Source: Rheinheimera sp. MM224 (GTDB lineage Bacteria; Pseudomonadota; Gammaproteobacteria; Enterobacterales; Alteromonadaceae). From it: a stretch of 64,000 nucleotides of DNA. Numbering within the stretch: position 1 is the stretch's first letter; every line of letters begins with the position of its first letter. Made by a program: the position numbers and the translations under genes. The notes under the pieces are model-generated. The model saw only the letters and a list, made by a program, of their open reading frames with translations, was not told the origin of the DNA and searched no databases. Below are positions 18,158 to 26,094 of the stretch, piece after piece. The stretch covers positions 744,001 to 808,000 of the forward strand of contig NZ_OX352320.1 of assembly GCF_947090785.1 (NCBI RefSeq). Direction: 5' to 3'.

Positions 18158-19434
18158 AGCGGTGTACCATTAAACACAATACGGGTTAAAACGCCATGAT
18201 CTGTGCAGTTTTCCCGTTCCACTTTGCCACCTAAACTATCAATAGATACATTTGCCAGAAACTGGCCTAAGCCTAAACCCTGTTCACTAGGGCTGGGTCT
18301 TTTACCCAGCAAAGCCAGATCGCTCTCCGGTAAACCCAGACCATAATCCCGGATTTGTAGCTCCAACTGGCTGTTGTTTTGCTGCATCGTTAGGCTTAAT
18401 TGTGGCTTTTTGTTTTGCAAACTGGCATCGGCAGCATTGTCCAGAATATTAAATAAAGCGGCTGCCAGACTCATGCTGTCGGCGACTGTTAAGGGCGATT
18501 TATCGCTACTGAAGTGCTGTTCCATACTGATTTCAGGCCTGCTCACCAGCCAGAGCTGAACACTGTGTTGTATCGCGTCATACAGAGGCTGAGACTGCAG
18601 TTCACCTTTACGCAACTGCTGCGCATTAGTACGAAGCTGCTGCACTATTTGCTGACAAAGCTGTAATTGCTGACGCAGATCTGCAGCTAAGGCAGGGTCT
18701 TGTTGTTGTTCGGTCAGCTCGTCAGTGAGTAGCACCAGGTTTTGCAGCGGTGTGGCTAAGTCGTGGGCTGCATTGGCAGCATAAGTGGCGACAGCCAGCA
18801 CTTGCTCATGCTGTAGTTGCTTTTGCTGCAGCTTGGTCAGTTGTGCTGAAGTGGTACGAATGCGTTGGGTTTGGGCGCTGATAAACCAGCTAACAATAAA
18901 AGCGCTGAAACTAAAAGCCCACCACATCTGGCTGATATGCTGGCTAAAGGGCTCTGTGCCTGATGGCGTAACACTATGATGCTGGTGCATTGCATGTGCA
19001 TCAGTGGTGAGTGGAACTTGCAGCAACAGGCTATAACAGCCAATAGCCAGTATCGCCATCAGGTAGCTGGGAAGCGCAGAAAACAACACAGCAGTGACAG
19101 CAACAGGCAGCAATAAAATAGCGACAAAGCCATTGCTGGCGCCTCCCGTCATGGCCAGCAGCGCTGTGATCATAAAGAGATCAATCAAAACACTTATGGC
19201 GATAAAACGCTGCTCAGAGCCTTTGTCGCCGCGCCAGAGTTTTAGACTGATATTGGTAAATACATGTACTGCAATAACAAAACACAGCAGACTCCAGCTA
19301 TGGATAGGGTACTCAAGCAGATAACCTATCAGGCTGGCGAGCAGTTCTAAGGCAATCAATACCCAGCGAAAACGCTGTAGTTGCTGAATGGGATGATCAG
19401 CCTTAACCTCTTTGCGGTAAAAAATGGAATTCAT
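18154..19434 (-). CDS. RegB/PrrB-like membrane sensor histidine kinase
   Basis: This 426-residue kinase has about six N-terminal transmembrane helices (residues 30-185), a dimerisation/H-box NAAHDLATPLQNL, N-box LFNILDNAADAS and G-boxes DYGLGLP and GLGLGQF. The loop TGGASNGF corresponds to the GGxxNPF quinone-sensing motif of RegB, with Gly replacing Pro. RegB-type kinases monitor the redox state of the quinone pool and, with RegA, control respiration genes. The H-box has HD instead of HE. The targets here cannot be deduced from neighbours. Confidence 0.88.
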   Translation of the reverse strand: MNSIFYRKEVKADHPIQQLQRFRWVLIALELLASLIGYLLEYPIHSWSLLCFVIAVHVFTNISLKLWRGDKGSEQRFIAISVLIDLFMITALLAMTGGASNGFVAILLLPVAVTAVLFSALPSYLMAILAIGCYSLLLQVPLTTDAHAMHQHHSVTPSGTEPFSQHISQMWWAFSFSAFIVSWFISAQTQRIRTTSAQLTKLQQKQLQHEQVLAVATYAANAAHDLATPLQNLVLLTDELTEQQQDPALAADLRQQLQLCQQIVQQLRTNAQQLRKGELQSQPLYDAIQHSVQLWLVSRPEISMEQHFSSDKSPLTVADSMSLAAALFNILDNAADASLQNKKPQLSLTMQQNNSQLELQIRDYGLGLPESDLALLGKRPSPSEQGLGLGQFLANVSIDSLGGKVERENCTDHGVLTRIVFNGTPL

Positions 19435-19593
19435 AGCATCTCAAAAAAAGCGGCTGCAGAGCAGCCGTTGCAAAAAACTGACAACTCAGATTATAGGAGT
19501 GGGAACACCTTGTCATCTGGCGGAAGTCACAGTCATTCTGGTGTTGTTTCATGCTCTGTGCAATGTGGCAAAAGGTCGCAGCTGGCTAGGTTG

Positions 19594-19619
19594 TTGGGGC
19601 TACCTTTATGGTCGCCTGC
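19594..19619. repeat. Degenerate REP copy
   Basis: GGGGCTACCTTTATGGTCGCC keeps the loop and right arm of the common REP but has lost the GTAG edge and part of the left arm. It lies in the 270-base gap between the kinase and sixA, where I see nothing else convincing. Confidence 0.5.
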
Positions 19620-19712
19620 AAAGCAGCGGCGTCAATTACAAAGGGGAAAGTCATATATCTGTAATAGGTTAGCTATAGTCTGCCAGCATTTTCCGCAGTA
19701 AAGGTGAAAACG

Positions 19713-20198
19713 ATGAAAGCTGTACTTTATCTGATGCGTCATGCGACTGCTGATATACGAAACTCTTTGGTGGATGAGGCCGATCGTTGCCTGAATGAAA
19801 AAGGCAGATTACAGGCGCGCCGTGTTGCGGCTTTTATGCAAAAACAAGGTTTGTTGCCGGATCGCATTTTTTGTAGCCCACACACCAAAGCTGTGCAAAC
19901 GGCGGCTTTAGTGCGTAAAGATTCAGGGCTAAAAGTACAGGTTGAAGAGTGGCCCTGTTTATTGCCAGCTGTTGCTGCAGCTGAAGCAAAAACCTATTTG
20001 TTCAGTCAGTTACAGGATAATGAAGCTGTGCTGCTGGTGGGGCATGAACCTGAACTGGCATTGCTGGTGAATGAATTATTAGGGCTGGATAAAACTTTTC
20101 TGGAGCTGAAAAAAGCTTCTTTAACCTGCCTGGAGCTGGACTCTGAATCAACAGTGCCAGTGCGGCTTGCCTGGTCTGTACCAGCTAAGTTTATGTGA
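19713..20198 (+). CDS. sixA: SixA phosphohistidine phosphatase
   Basis: This 161-residue histidine-phosphatase-superfamily protein has the N-terminal RHAT catalytic motif (LYLMRHATAD) and a second catalytic His in LLVGHEPEL. SixA removes phosphate from histidine phosphotransfer proteins; in E. coli it acts on ArcB and the nitrogen PTS. AAGG eight bases before ATG 19713 favours it over the in-frame GTG at 19704. Confidence 0.92.
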   Translation: MKAVLYLMRHATADIRNSLVDEADRCLNEKGRLQARRVAAFMQKQGLLPDRIFCSPHTKAVQTAALVRKDSGLKVQVEEWPCLLPAVAAAEAKTYLFSQLQDNEAVLLVGHEPELALLVNELLGLDKTFLELKKASLTCLELDSESTVPVRLAWSVPAKFM

Positions 20199-20255
20199 GC
20201 TGAGCGGTTAAGAAGAAAAGCGCACTGACAACAATTGATTAAATAAATTCACTTG

Positions 20256-20273
20256 AATTGCGAATCATTCTTG
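20256..20273. promoter_or_regulatory. Possible Fur box upstream of the siderophore receptor
   Basis: TTGCGAATCATTCTTG contains the GAATCATT core of Fur sites and matches about 10 of 15 positions of TGATAATCATTATCA. It lies 39 bases before the receptor ATG. Iron repression would suit the gene. The match is partial. Confidence 0.42.
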
Positions 20274-20311
20274 TTTAGTCTGTGCGCCTTTGTTGTTGCT
20301 TTGAGGCTGTT

Positions 20312-22465
20312 ATGTTGTCCTTACGCTCTCCTTCGCTATTAGCTATTGCAGTTCTTACTGCTTTGAATTCAATTCCTGCTTATGCCCAGCAGTCAGATCA
20401 AGAACATTCTGATAAGCAGCAAGCTGACAAAGATCTGGAAGTGATAGAGGTCAAAGGCCGTGCTCAGACCTTGTATCGCGCTTCTCAAAGCAGCGTAGGC
20501 ACAAGAACAGATACAGATTTAGAACTGATCCCACAAAATATTCAGGTGCTGCCTGAAGCGCTGATACGCGATCAGGCCGCACGTCAGGTCACAGATTTAT
20601 ACCGCAGCATGAGTGGTGTTAGTGCTTTTAGTTACTCAGGTGTCACTTTTCGCGGTTTCCGCCAGGACGAAATTTTATATGATGGCGTAAGAGGTGATCC
20701 ATTTAATGGTTTTGCTGTGCCTCAGTTGTTTAACGTGCAGGAAGTACAGTTACTTAAAGGCAGCAGCGGCGCTTTATATGGCAGCAGCGCTCCCGGTGGT
20801 TTAATTAACTACGTGACTAAAAAACCACAACGCACAGCGAAAAACCAGCTGGAATTAGGTTTAGGCAATGATGAATACTGGCAGGGTTCGTTGGAATTGA
20901 GTGGCCCACTGACAGATCAACAAGCCTATCGTTTTGGTTATTACCGTGATTCTGAGCAGCCGTTTCGCTGGAATACCAAAGTTGAAAACGAAATTCTGGA
21001 TCTGGGGTATCTGATTGATCTGACCGACAGCACCAGTTTGACGCTGCAATACAATACTGTAACTCAGGATTATCAGGGCGCCCGTTTACGGGGTGTACCT
21101 ACAGATGATCAGGGTAATTTCCTCGGCGACAGAGCCTGGAACCATAACGAAGCCACAGATTTCCAGTCCTTAGAAGCGGACGTTTGGCAGGTTCGGGCCG
21201 ATCACGAATTTAACAGCAACTGGCGCACTGATTTGACCTGGCGCCATTACGACAATACCGAACTGCAAAACTACCATGAACCTTTCTGCAGCTATGACAC
21301 AGATGGGGATGGTGTGGTGGATTATTGCCGCCGTCAGTTCAGGGATCAGCGCCGCGAAAATACTGCAGACAGTGTGACCTGGAACAATATAGTGGAGTTC
21401 AGCACTGCGGGTTTGAATCACCAGTTGTTAATTGGTGCAGATACTATGACTCAGGACTCCTACTTTTTAGGCCGTAATGTAGCGCCGATAGAGCAGGGCG
21501 GTAAGGCTTTAGGCATTAGCCTGATTAATCCTGTGTATGGCCTGACTTCAGCTGCTGACTACGATATCGACAGCATTACATCCACTCCGACAGACACTAC
21601 AGCTGTGCGTCAGGGCTTTTATCTGCAGGACCAGTTAGATTTAACGGCCAGCTGGAATTTGTTGCTGGGTGTGCGCTGGGATAGTTTTGAAGATAAAAAT
21701 AATATGGCTTCATCCAAAGTGGATGGTAGTGACAGCTCGTGGCGTGTGGGGTCTACCTATCAGCTAACGGATTGGGTGCGTTTGTATGCACTGAAAGGCA
21801 CAGGCTTCAGCCCACAGGCAACAGCATCTCAGGTGCCTGAAGTGGGTGGTCCTTTTGAAGCTGAGCAATCCAGTATAGTGGAAGCTGGTGCGCGTTTTTC
21901 TTTGTTGGATGATGCGATTCGCCTGAATGTGGCTACCTATGAAATGATCAGAAATAACATACTGCAGGCTGACCCTCGTGGTGATGTCGGTGGTGATGGC
22001 CGTGATGATCAAATCGCCTTGGGTGAAGTAAAAAGTAAAGGCGTGGAAGTGGATCTGCTGGGCGATTTAACCGACTCCTGGGTGCTGAATCTGAACTATG
22101 CCTACAACGATACCCGTATTGTCGAAAGCACCAGCGCTATTACCAATGCAGTGGGTGACAAGTTCGCTAATGCACCACAACATCAGATAGGGTTATGGAG
22201 CCGTTATGAGCTGGATAGTATCAATTCAGCTATAGCAGCTGGTATGGATTACGTTAGCGATCAGTTAAGTATTGATGGTCAGCATGTGAAATCCTACACC
22301 GTTTTTGATATGAGCTGGCAAACCCGTTGGCAGCATTGGTTGTTTCAGGCCAATGTGAAAAACCTGTTTGATAAAACTTATGCCACTGCTGGCTTTATTG
22401 AACGGACCGGGCATTTTCCTGGTGAACCACGCCGTTTAATAGTTACCGCCAGTTATCAGTTCTGA
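20312..22465 (+). CDS. TonB-dependent siderophore receptor
   Basis: This is an outer-membrane receptor of 717 residues. ATG 20312 gives a good signal peptide (MLSLRSPSLLAIAVL ... YAQQ); a GTG at 20282 would add a cysteine-rich leader. A TonB box-like DLEVIEVKG is followed by a plug domain (NIQVLPEALIRDQAA, GSSGALYGSSAPGGLINYVTKKP) typical of ferri-siderophore receptors, and a 22-strand barrel ending in Phe (VTASYQF). The siderophore is unknown. The PepSY gene follows after 12 bases, so imported iron is probably reduced or processed by that partner. Confidence 0.94.
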   Translation: MLSLRSPSLLAIAVLTALNSIPAYAQQSDQEHSDKQQADKDLEVIEVKGRAQTLYRASQSSVGTRTDTDLELIPQNIQVLPEALIRDQAARQVTDLYRSMSGVSAFSYSGVTFRGFRQDEILYDGVRGDPFNGFAVPQLFNVQEVQLLKGSSGALYGSSAPGGLINYVTKKPQRTAKNQLELGLGNDEYWQGSLELSGPLTDQQAYRFGYYRDSEQPFRWNTKVENEILDLGYLIDLTDSTSLTLQYNTVTQDYQGARLRGVPTDDQGNFLGDRAWNHNEATDFQSLEADVWQVRADHEFNSNWRTDLTWRHYDNTELQNYHEPFCSYDTDGDGVVDYCRRQFRDQRRENTADSVTWNNIVEFSTAGLNHQLLIGADTMTQDSYFLGRNVAPIEQGGKALGISLINPVYGLTSAADYDIDSITSTPTDTTAVRQGFYLQDQLDLTASWNLLLGVRWDSFEDKNNMASSKVDGSDSSWRVGSTYQLTDWVRLYALKGTGFSPQATASQVPEVGGPFEAEQSSIVEAGARFSLLDDAIRLNVATYEMIRNNILQADPRGDVGGDGRDDQIALGEVKSKGVEVDLLGDLTDSWVLNLNYAYNDTRIVESTSAITNAVGDKFANAPQHQIGLWSRYELDSINSAIAAGMDYVSDQLSIDGQHVKSYTVFDMSWQTRWQHWLFQANVKNLFDKTYATAGFIERTGHFPGEPRRLIVTASYQF

Positions 22466-22477
22466 TAGAAGCTGCCG

Positions 22478-23683
22478 ATGAGCAATAAAGATTGGTTTAA
22501 GCTGCACTCTTTTGCTGGCTTTGCCTTTGGCATACTGATGTTGCTGGTTTGTCTGACCGGCACTTTGGCTGTGGTCAGCCATGAAATTCAGTATCTGTCG
22601 CATCAAAAGTACAGGGCCTTGTCTGAACGACAGGGCCCTGTGCCCTGGCAGGTGCTGGAGCAAAACTTAGCCACAGCTTATCCCGACTATCAAATCAGCA
22701 ACCTCAACGTGCCAGAGCAATGGTATTTGGCGGGTGCTGTTAGTTTGAATGCAGGCTCGGAATTTAGATTTGTCTATTTTGATCCCGCTTCCGGTGCTTT
22801 AACAGGCGAAGGTCAGTGGGGCACAGTGTCGCGGTTTTTGCGCAATATCCATATGTATCTGTCGCTGGGCTCTACCGGCAAAATTGTGGTGACCAGTTTA
22901 AGTTTTTTACTGCTGATTATTTTGGTCAGCAGTTTTTATGTTTATCGGCAGTGGTGGCGTAAAGGCTTTCAGTTGCCTTCAGGGGCTAAAGCTTCCAGCC
23001 GTACTTTTTGGTCTGACTGGCATAAATGGACAGGCGTGTGGTGTTGGGGTTTTATTCTGCTGATGTTCCTGACTGGTCTTTGGTACTTCACCGAACACTT
23101 CTTACTGAAGTTTAAAGTGGATCATTATCCAAAAGCTCCGAAGCTGGAGCAGGCTATCACCCATAAAGCTTTACCCTTAACTGAACTGATGCAGGCTGCG
23201 CAACAGGCCAGGCCCGAACTGGATATCAGAGCTTTGAATTATCCACAGTCCGACAAAGCGCCTGTGGTGGTGACAGGTCAGGATGATACGCTGCTGGTGC
23301 GTGACAGAGCCAACCGCATTTACCTGCATCCGGTGACAGCTGATGTGCTGAAAATACAAAAAGGGGCTGAGTTAAAAGCTGTGGCTTATATCTCAGATAT
23401 GGCTGACCCTTTGCATTTTGGTAATTTTGCCGGGCTTGGCGTCAAGCTGCTGTATTTTGTGTTTGGGTTGGGTTTTACCTTTTTAGTGGCTGGTGGGCTT
23501 TGGATGCACTGGCTGCGTACCAAAAGACAACAACCACAGCTGATGCGCTGGTTGGGCTGGACTGGCGCTGTTTCGTCCGTTTTAGTGGTTACAGCCTTAG
23601 TGGTGACTTCAGTGCAGTTTTCACAGCGTGAAGTAGAAAACATGCCTTTATCACCGCAATTGGGCTCATTGGCCAAATCTTAA
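22478..23683 (+). CDS. PepSY-associated transmembrane protein
   Basis: This 401-residue inner-membrane protein has about four helices (near 15-37, 135-155, 190-210, 325-350, plus 370-390) and conserved histidines in the helices (FAGFAFG, WHKWTGVW, DPLHFG), the pattern of PepSY_TM proteins. Relatives such as FsrB/FpvG-like proteins are periplasmic iron-siderophore reductases. Being directly downstream of a siderophore receptor supports ferric-siderophore reduction. SD-like sequence is weak (GAAGCTGCCG). Confidence 0.88.
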   Translation: MSNKDWFKLHSFAGFAFGILMLLVCLTGTLAVVSHEIQYLSHQKYRALSERQGPVPWQVLEQNLATAYPDYQISNLNVPEQWYLAGAVSLNAGSEFRFVYFDPASGALTGEGQWGTVSRFLRNIHMYLSLGSTGKIVVTSLSFLLLIILVSSFYVYRQWWRKGFQLPSGAKASSRTFWSDWHKWTGVWCWGFILLMFLTGLWYFTEHFLLKFKVDHYPKAPKLEQAITHKALPLTELMQAAQQARPELDIRALNYPQSDKAPVVVTGQDDTLLVRDRANRIYLHPVTADVLKIQKGAELKAVAYISDMADPLHFGNFAGLGVKLLYFVFGLGFTFLVAGGLWMHWLRTKRQQPQLMRWLGWTGAVSSVLVVTALVVTSVQFSQREVENMPLSPQLGSLAKS

Positions 23684-23686
23684 GCA

Positions 23687-24910
23687 TCAGCTGTTGCTGT
23701 AGGTAGAACCTACAGGTAGTTTCAGCCGTGCCACAGCGCCGCCTCCGGCTCTGCTCATACGTAAAAATTCACCGCCGTGCTGATTGGCTACTCTGGTGAC
23801 TATCGCCAGACCAATACCATGATGCGATAAGCCATCCGGGCTGTGATTCGGGCTGGGTTGCTGGTTGCTATGCCAGCCTGCGCCATCATCGCAGATATCA
23901 ATCAGGCAGTCATTTCCCTGTACGCTCAATTCAATCCAGACCTTGGTATGGCAATACCGTAACGCATTACTCAAAAGATTGGATAAGGCGCGTTGCAGCA
24001 GTTTTTCATCAGCCTGAATGTTGATCGCAGGCCCGGCTGTCAGCTCAATCTGATGCTCAGTATTGGCCGAAAACTTATCAATCATCTGTTGCAACAACTG
24101 TGACAGCGGCACCTGACTCAGATGCAGATCGGAACGGAAATCCTGCTGTGCCAGACGCAGGTAATCGTACACATTGTCTTCTATTTCCAACAAGTTACGA
24201 CAGACCTGAGCATAATGAGCCGCGCTGATATTCGACTCCAGACTCAGCATAATAAAGCGCATTCGGGCCAATGGCGTTTTGATGTCATGACAGACGGTAT
24301 CGGCCATCTCCCGTTGCAGCGAGTTTAAGTCCGCTATGGTTTGATTCATCCGGGTGAGGGATTGGGCCAGAGGTTGCAGGTAAGACTTAGGGCTCAGCTG
24401 AAAAGCTGGCAGATGACCGAGCTTTATTTCCTGTAAGGCATTCATTCTTAAGGTTTCTACGTCGCGGAACAGGTTGCGGCTAAGCCAGAATAAACAGAGC
24501 AACAGCAACAAAATAAACACATGGGCCAGGTCGATGCTGAAGTCTGTACCGTCAGGTAAATTCAGCTGGCTTAAACAGAGTAATTCGCCTCCAGGCATTT
24601 CACTGCACATAGAGGCGTTGCCTTGCTGGTCCCGCATCACTTCGACGGCATAAATAAAATTCGGTTGAGGTTGCCACATGCCTGCCGGATAGGTCACAAA
24701 CAAGCTATCGGTGCAGTCGTCTGTTTCAGATAAGCGGCAATTGAGTTTGTCTTGCTGACTGAACTGATGCACATGCTGCAGCATAGTTTGGGCAGCGTCG
24801 GCTAAATCATCGCGCTGATAGACCCAGCTGTACAACTGATTCAGGCTGAAAAACAGTAATAACACCACCAGCACTATGCCAAGGTAAAAACGTAGCAGGG
24901 TATAACTCAT
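23687..24910 (-). CDS. Sensor histidine kinase
   Basis: This 407-residue kinase has two transmembrane segments (about 5-25 and 145-165) around a periplasmic sensor of roughly 115 residues containing several cysteines. H-box DTVCHDIKTPLARMRF, N-box LSNLLSNALRYC, and G-boxes ICDDGAGW and GIGLAIV are intact. It is the third gene of the DUF3019-regulator-kinase operon and overlaps the regulator by 4 bases. It converges with the PepSY gene, leaving only 3 bases between stops. The signal is unknown; iron or metal would fit the neighbours but is not shown. Confidence 0.93.
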   Translation of the reverse strand: MSYTLLRFYLGIVLVVLLLFFSLNQLYSWVYQRDDLADAAQTMLQHVHQFSQQDKLNCRLSETDDCTDSLFVTYPAGMWQPQPNFIYAVEVMRDQQGNASMCSEMPGGELLCLSQLNLPDGTDFSIDLAHVFILLLLLCLFWLSRNLFRDVETLRMNALQEIKLGHLPAFQLSPKSYLQPLAQSLTRMNQTIADLNSLQREMADTVCHDIKTPLARMRFIMLSLESNISAAHYAQVCRNLLEIEDNVYDYLRLAQQDFRSDLHLSQVPLSQLLQQMIDKFSANTEHQIELTAGPAINIQADEKLLQRALSNLLSNALRYCHTKVWIELSVQGNDCLIDICDDGAGWHSNQQPSPNHSPDGLSHHGIGLAIVTRVANQHGGEFLRMSRAGGGAVARLKLPVGSTYSNS

Positions 24911-25605
24911 GGCTGTGGCTCCGTGGCTTCAGCGTAACTAATGCGATAACCCTGGCCCCAGACCACTTGCACATTCCAGCGTTCATCCACGTTTTGTAAT
25001 TTACGACGCAGCCGTGACGCCCTGCCGTCCATGGTTCTGTCTGTGCCGTCATATTCGCGGGTTAGCTGCTCGCGGAACAAACGTTCGCGGCTGACAGCGA
25101 CGCCATAGTTATCCAGTAAAGTCAGCAGCAATTGCAATTCGGCATTGGTCAGGCAAATGTCTTGTCCTGCCAGCACGACATGGCCTGACACTCGGTCTAC
25201 CGTTAGATTGTGCTGTTTCAGCAAAGGTTGTGGATCGGCACTGGCGTGTTCCGGTGGTAAAAAGATACGGATTTTGGCTAATAAAATACGGGGATCCAGT
25301 GGCTTTAGCAGATAGTCCTGTGCGCCCAATTCCAGCCCTTGCAACACCGAACCTACTGAGGTTTGCGCCGTCATAAACAAAATAGGGCCTTTAAATTGCT
25401 GGCGGATTTGTTTCACTAAATCAAAACCACTGCTGCCGGGTAACATCACGTCACAGACTATTAAATCAAAACGTTGTGCCAGTATCAGCTTTTTGGCTTT
25501 GAGCGCATTACCACAACTACTGACCTGATAGCCTTCTGACTGTAAAAAGTCGACCACAAGGCGTGATAATTCCAGATCATCTTCAATCAGCAAAATTTGC
25601 TGCAT
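24907..25605 (-). CDS. OmpR-family response regulator
   Basis: This 232-residue regulator has an N-terminal receiver (LLIEDDLELSR, phospho-Asp in LIVCDVMLPGSSG, Lys in YLLKPLD) and a C-terminal winged helix of the OmpR/PhoB type (LTNAELQLLLTLLDN ... VVWGQGYRI). ATG 25605 shares its A with the TGA stop of the DUF3019 gene (TGATG), and its own stop overlaps the kinase start by ATGA, so all three genes are translationally coupled. Confidence 0.95.
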   Translation of the reverse strand: MQQILLIEDDLELSRLVVDFLQSEGYQVSSCGNALKAKKLILAQRFDLIVCDVMLPGSSGFDLVKQIRQQFKGPILFMTAQTSVGSVLQGLELGAQDYLLKPLDPRILLAKIRIFLPPEHASADPQPLLKQHNLTVDRVSGHVVLAGQDICLTNAELQLLLTLLDNYGVAVSRERLFREQLTREYDGTDRTMDGRASRLRRKLQNVDERWNVQVVWGQGYRISYAEATEPQP

Positions 25606-25982
25606 CAGGGATTGCCCCAACTGTTGCGGCTGCGTTTAAGCAACTGATCGCTGGCATTTAGATCCACCTGCAGTACTTTAACCCTGCGTTCTGCCAGTAA
25701 CTCGCCGGTCGCTGAGTTTCGCAGTTCAAAACTGGTATGCCCTGTCAGTTCCAACTGCAGCTGCTGGCTGATACTGTTGGCACAAAGCAAAGGGGTGGGG
25801 TCGGCTTTTTTATACAAACAGGCCTTGTTGTCCTGTTGCCAACTGACGTTTAACTTCAGCACACAAGCCTGATGCGCGTGATGCAGGCAGAGCCTGGGTT
25901 GCAGACTAAAATCAGCAGCTGCTGCGGCAGAAACAACACCACAGAGCAATAAAAGCAAAGCTAAAGTACGAAGTGCCATCAT
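25605..25982 (-). CDS. DUF3019 periplasmic protein
   Basis: This exported protein of about 125 residues has a signal peptide MMALRTLALLLLLCGVVSAAAAA followed by a DUF3019-like domain with four cysteines (RLCLHHAHQACVLKLNVSW, KACLYKKADPTPLLC), probably two disulfides. DUF3019 genes commonly sit beside two-component operons in Shewanella-like bacteria. GGGAAGG abuts ATG 25982; ATG 25979 is an alternative, as is an in-frame ATG at 26027. It is the first gene of the operon, so it may modulate the kinase in the periplasm (inference). Confidence 0.78.
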   Translation of the reverse strand: MMALRTLALLLLLCGVVSAAAAADFSLQPRLCLHHAHQACVLKLNVSWQQDNKACLYKKADPTPLLCANSISQQLQLELTGHTSFELRNSATGELLAERRVKVLQVDLNASDQLLKRSRNSWGNP

Positions 25983-26060
25983 CCTTCCCGCATCTGTCTG
26001 GTCGTTTCTTTTTATAGTGATCCCCATATGGATAGTGCAGTGAAAAGCTGTTTTGGTAAA

Positions 26061-26092
26061 GCGGGGCTTTGCTAAAAAACAAAGCCCCTACG
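26061..26092. repeat. REP-like palindrome acting as terminator
   Basis: GGGGCTTTG and CAAAGCCCC surround an A-rich loop, with a CCCCTACGG edge as in the REP family. It sits 3 bases past the 3' end of the TonB receptor gene and 74 bases before the ATG of the DUF3019 gene. As RNA on the minus strand it is a good terminator stem with T-rich loop. Confidence 0.65.
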
Positions 26093-26094
26093 GA

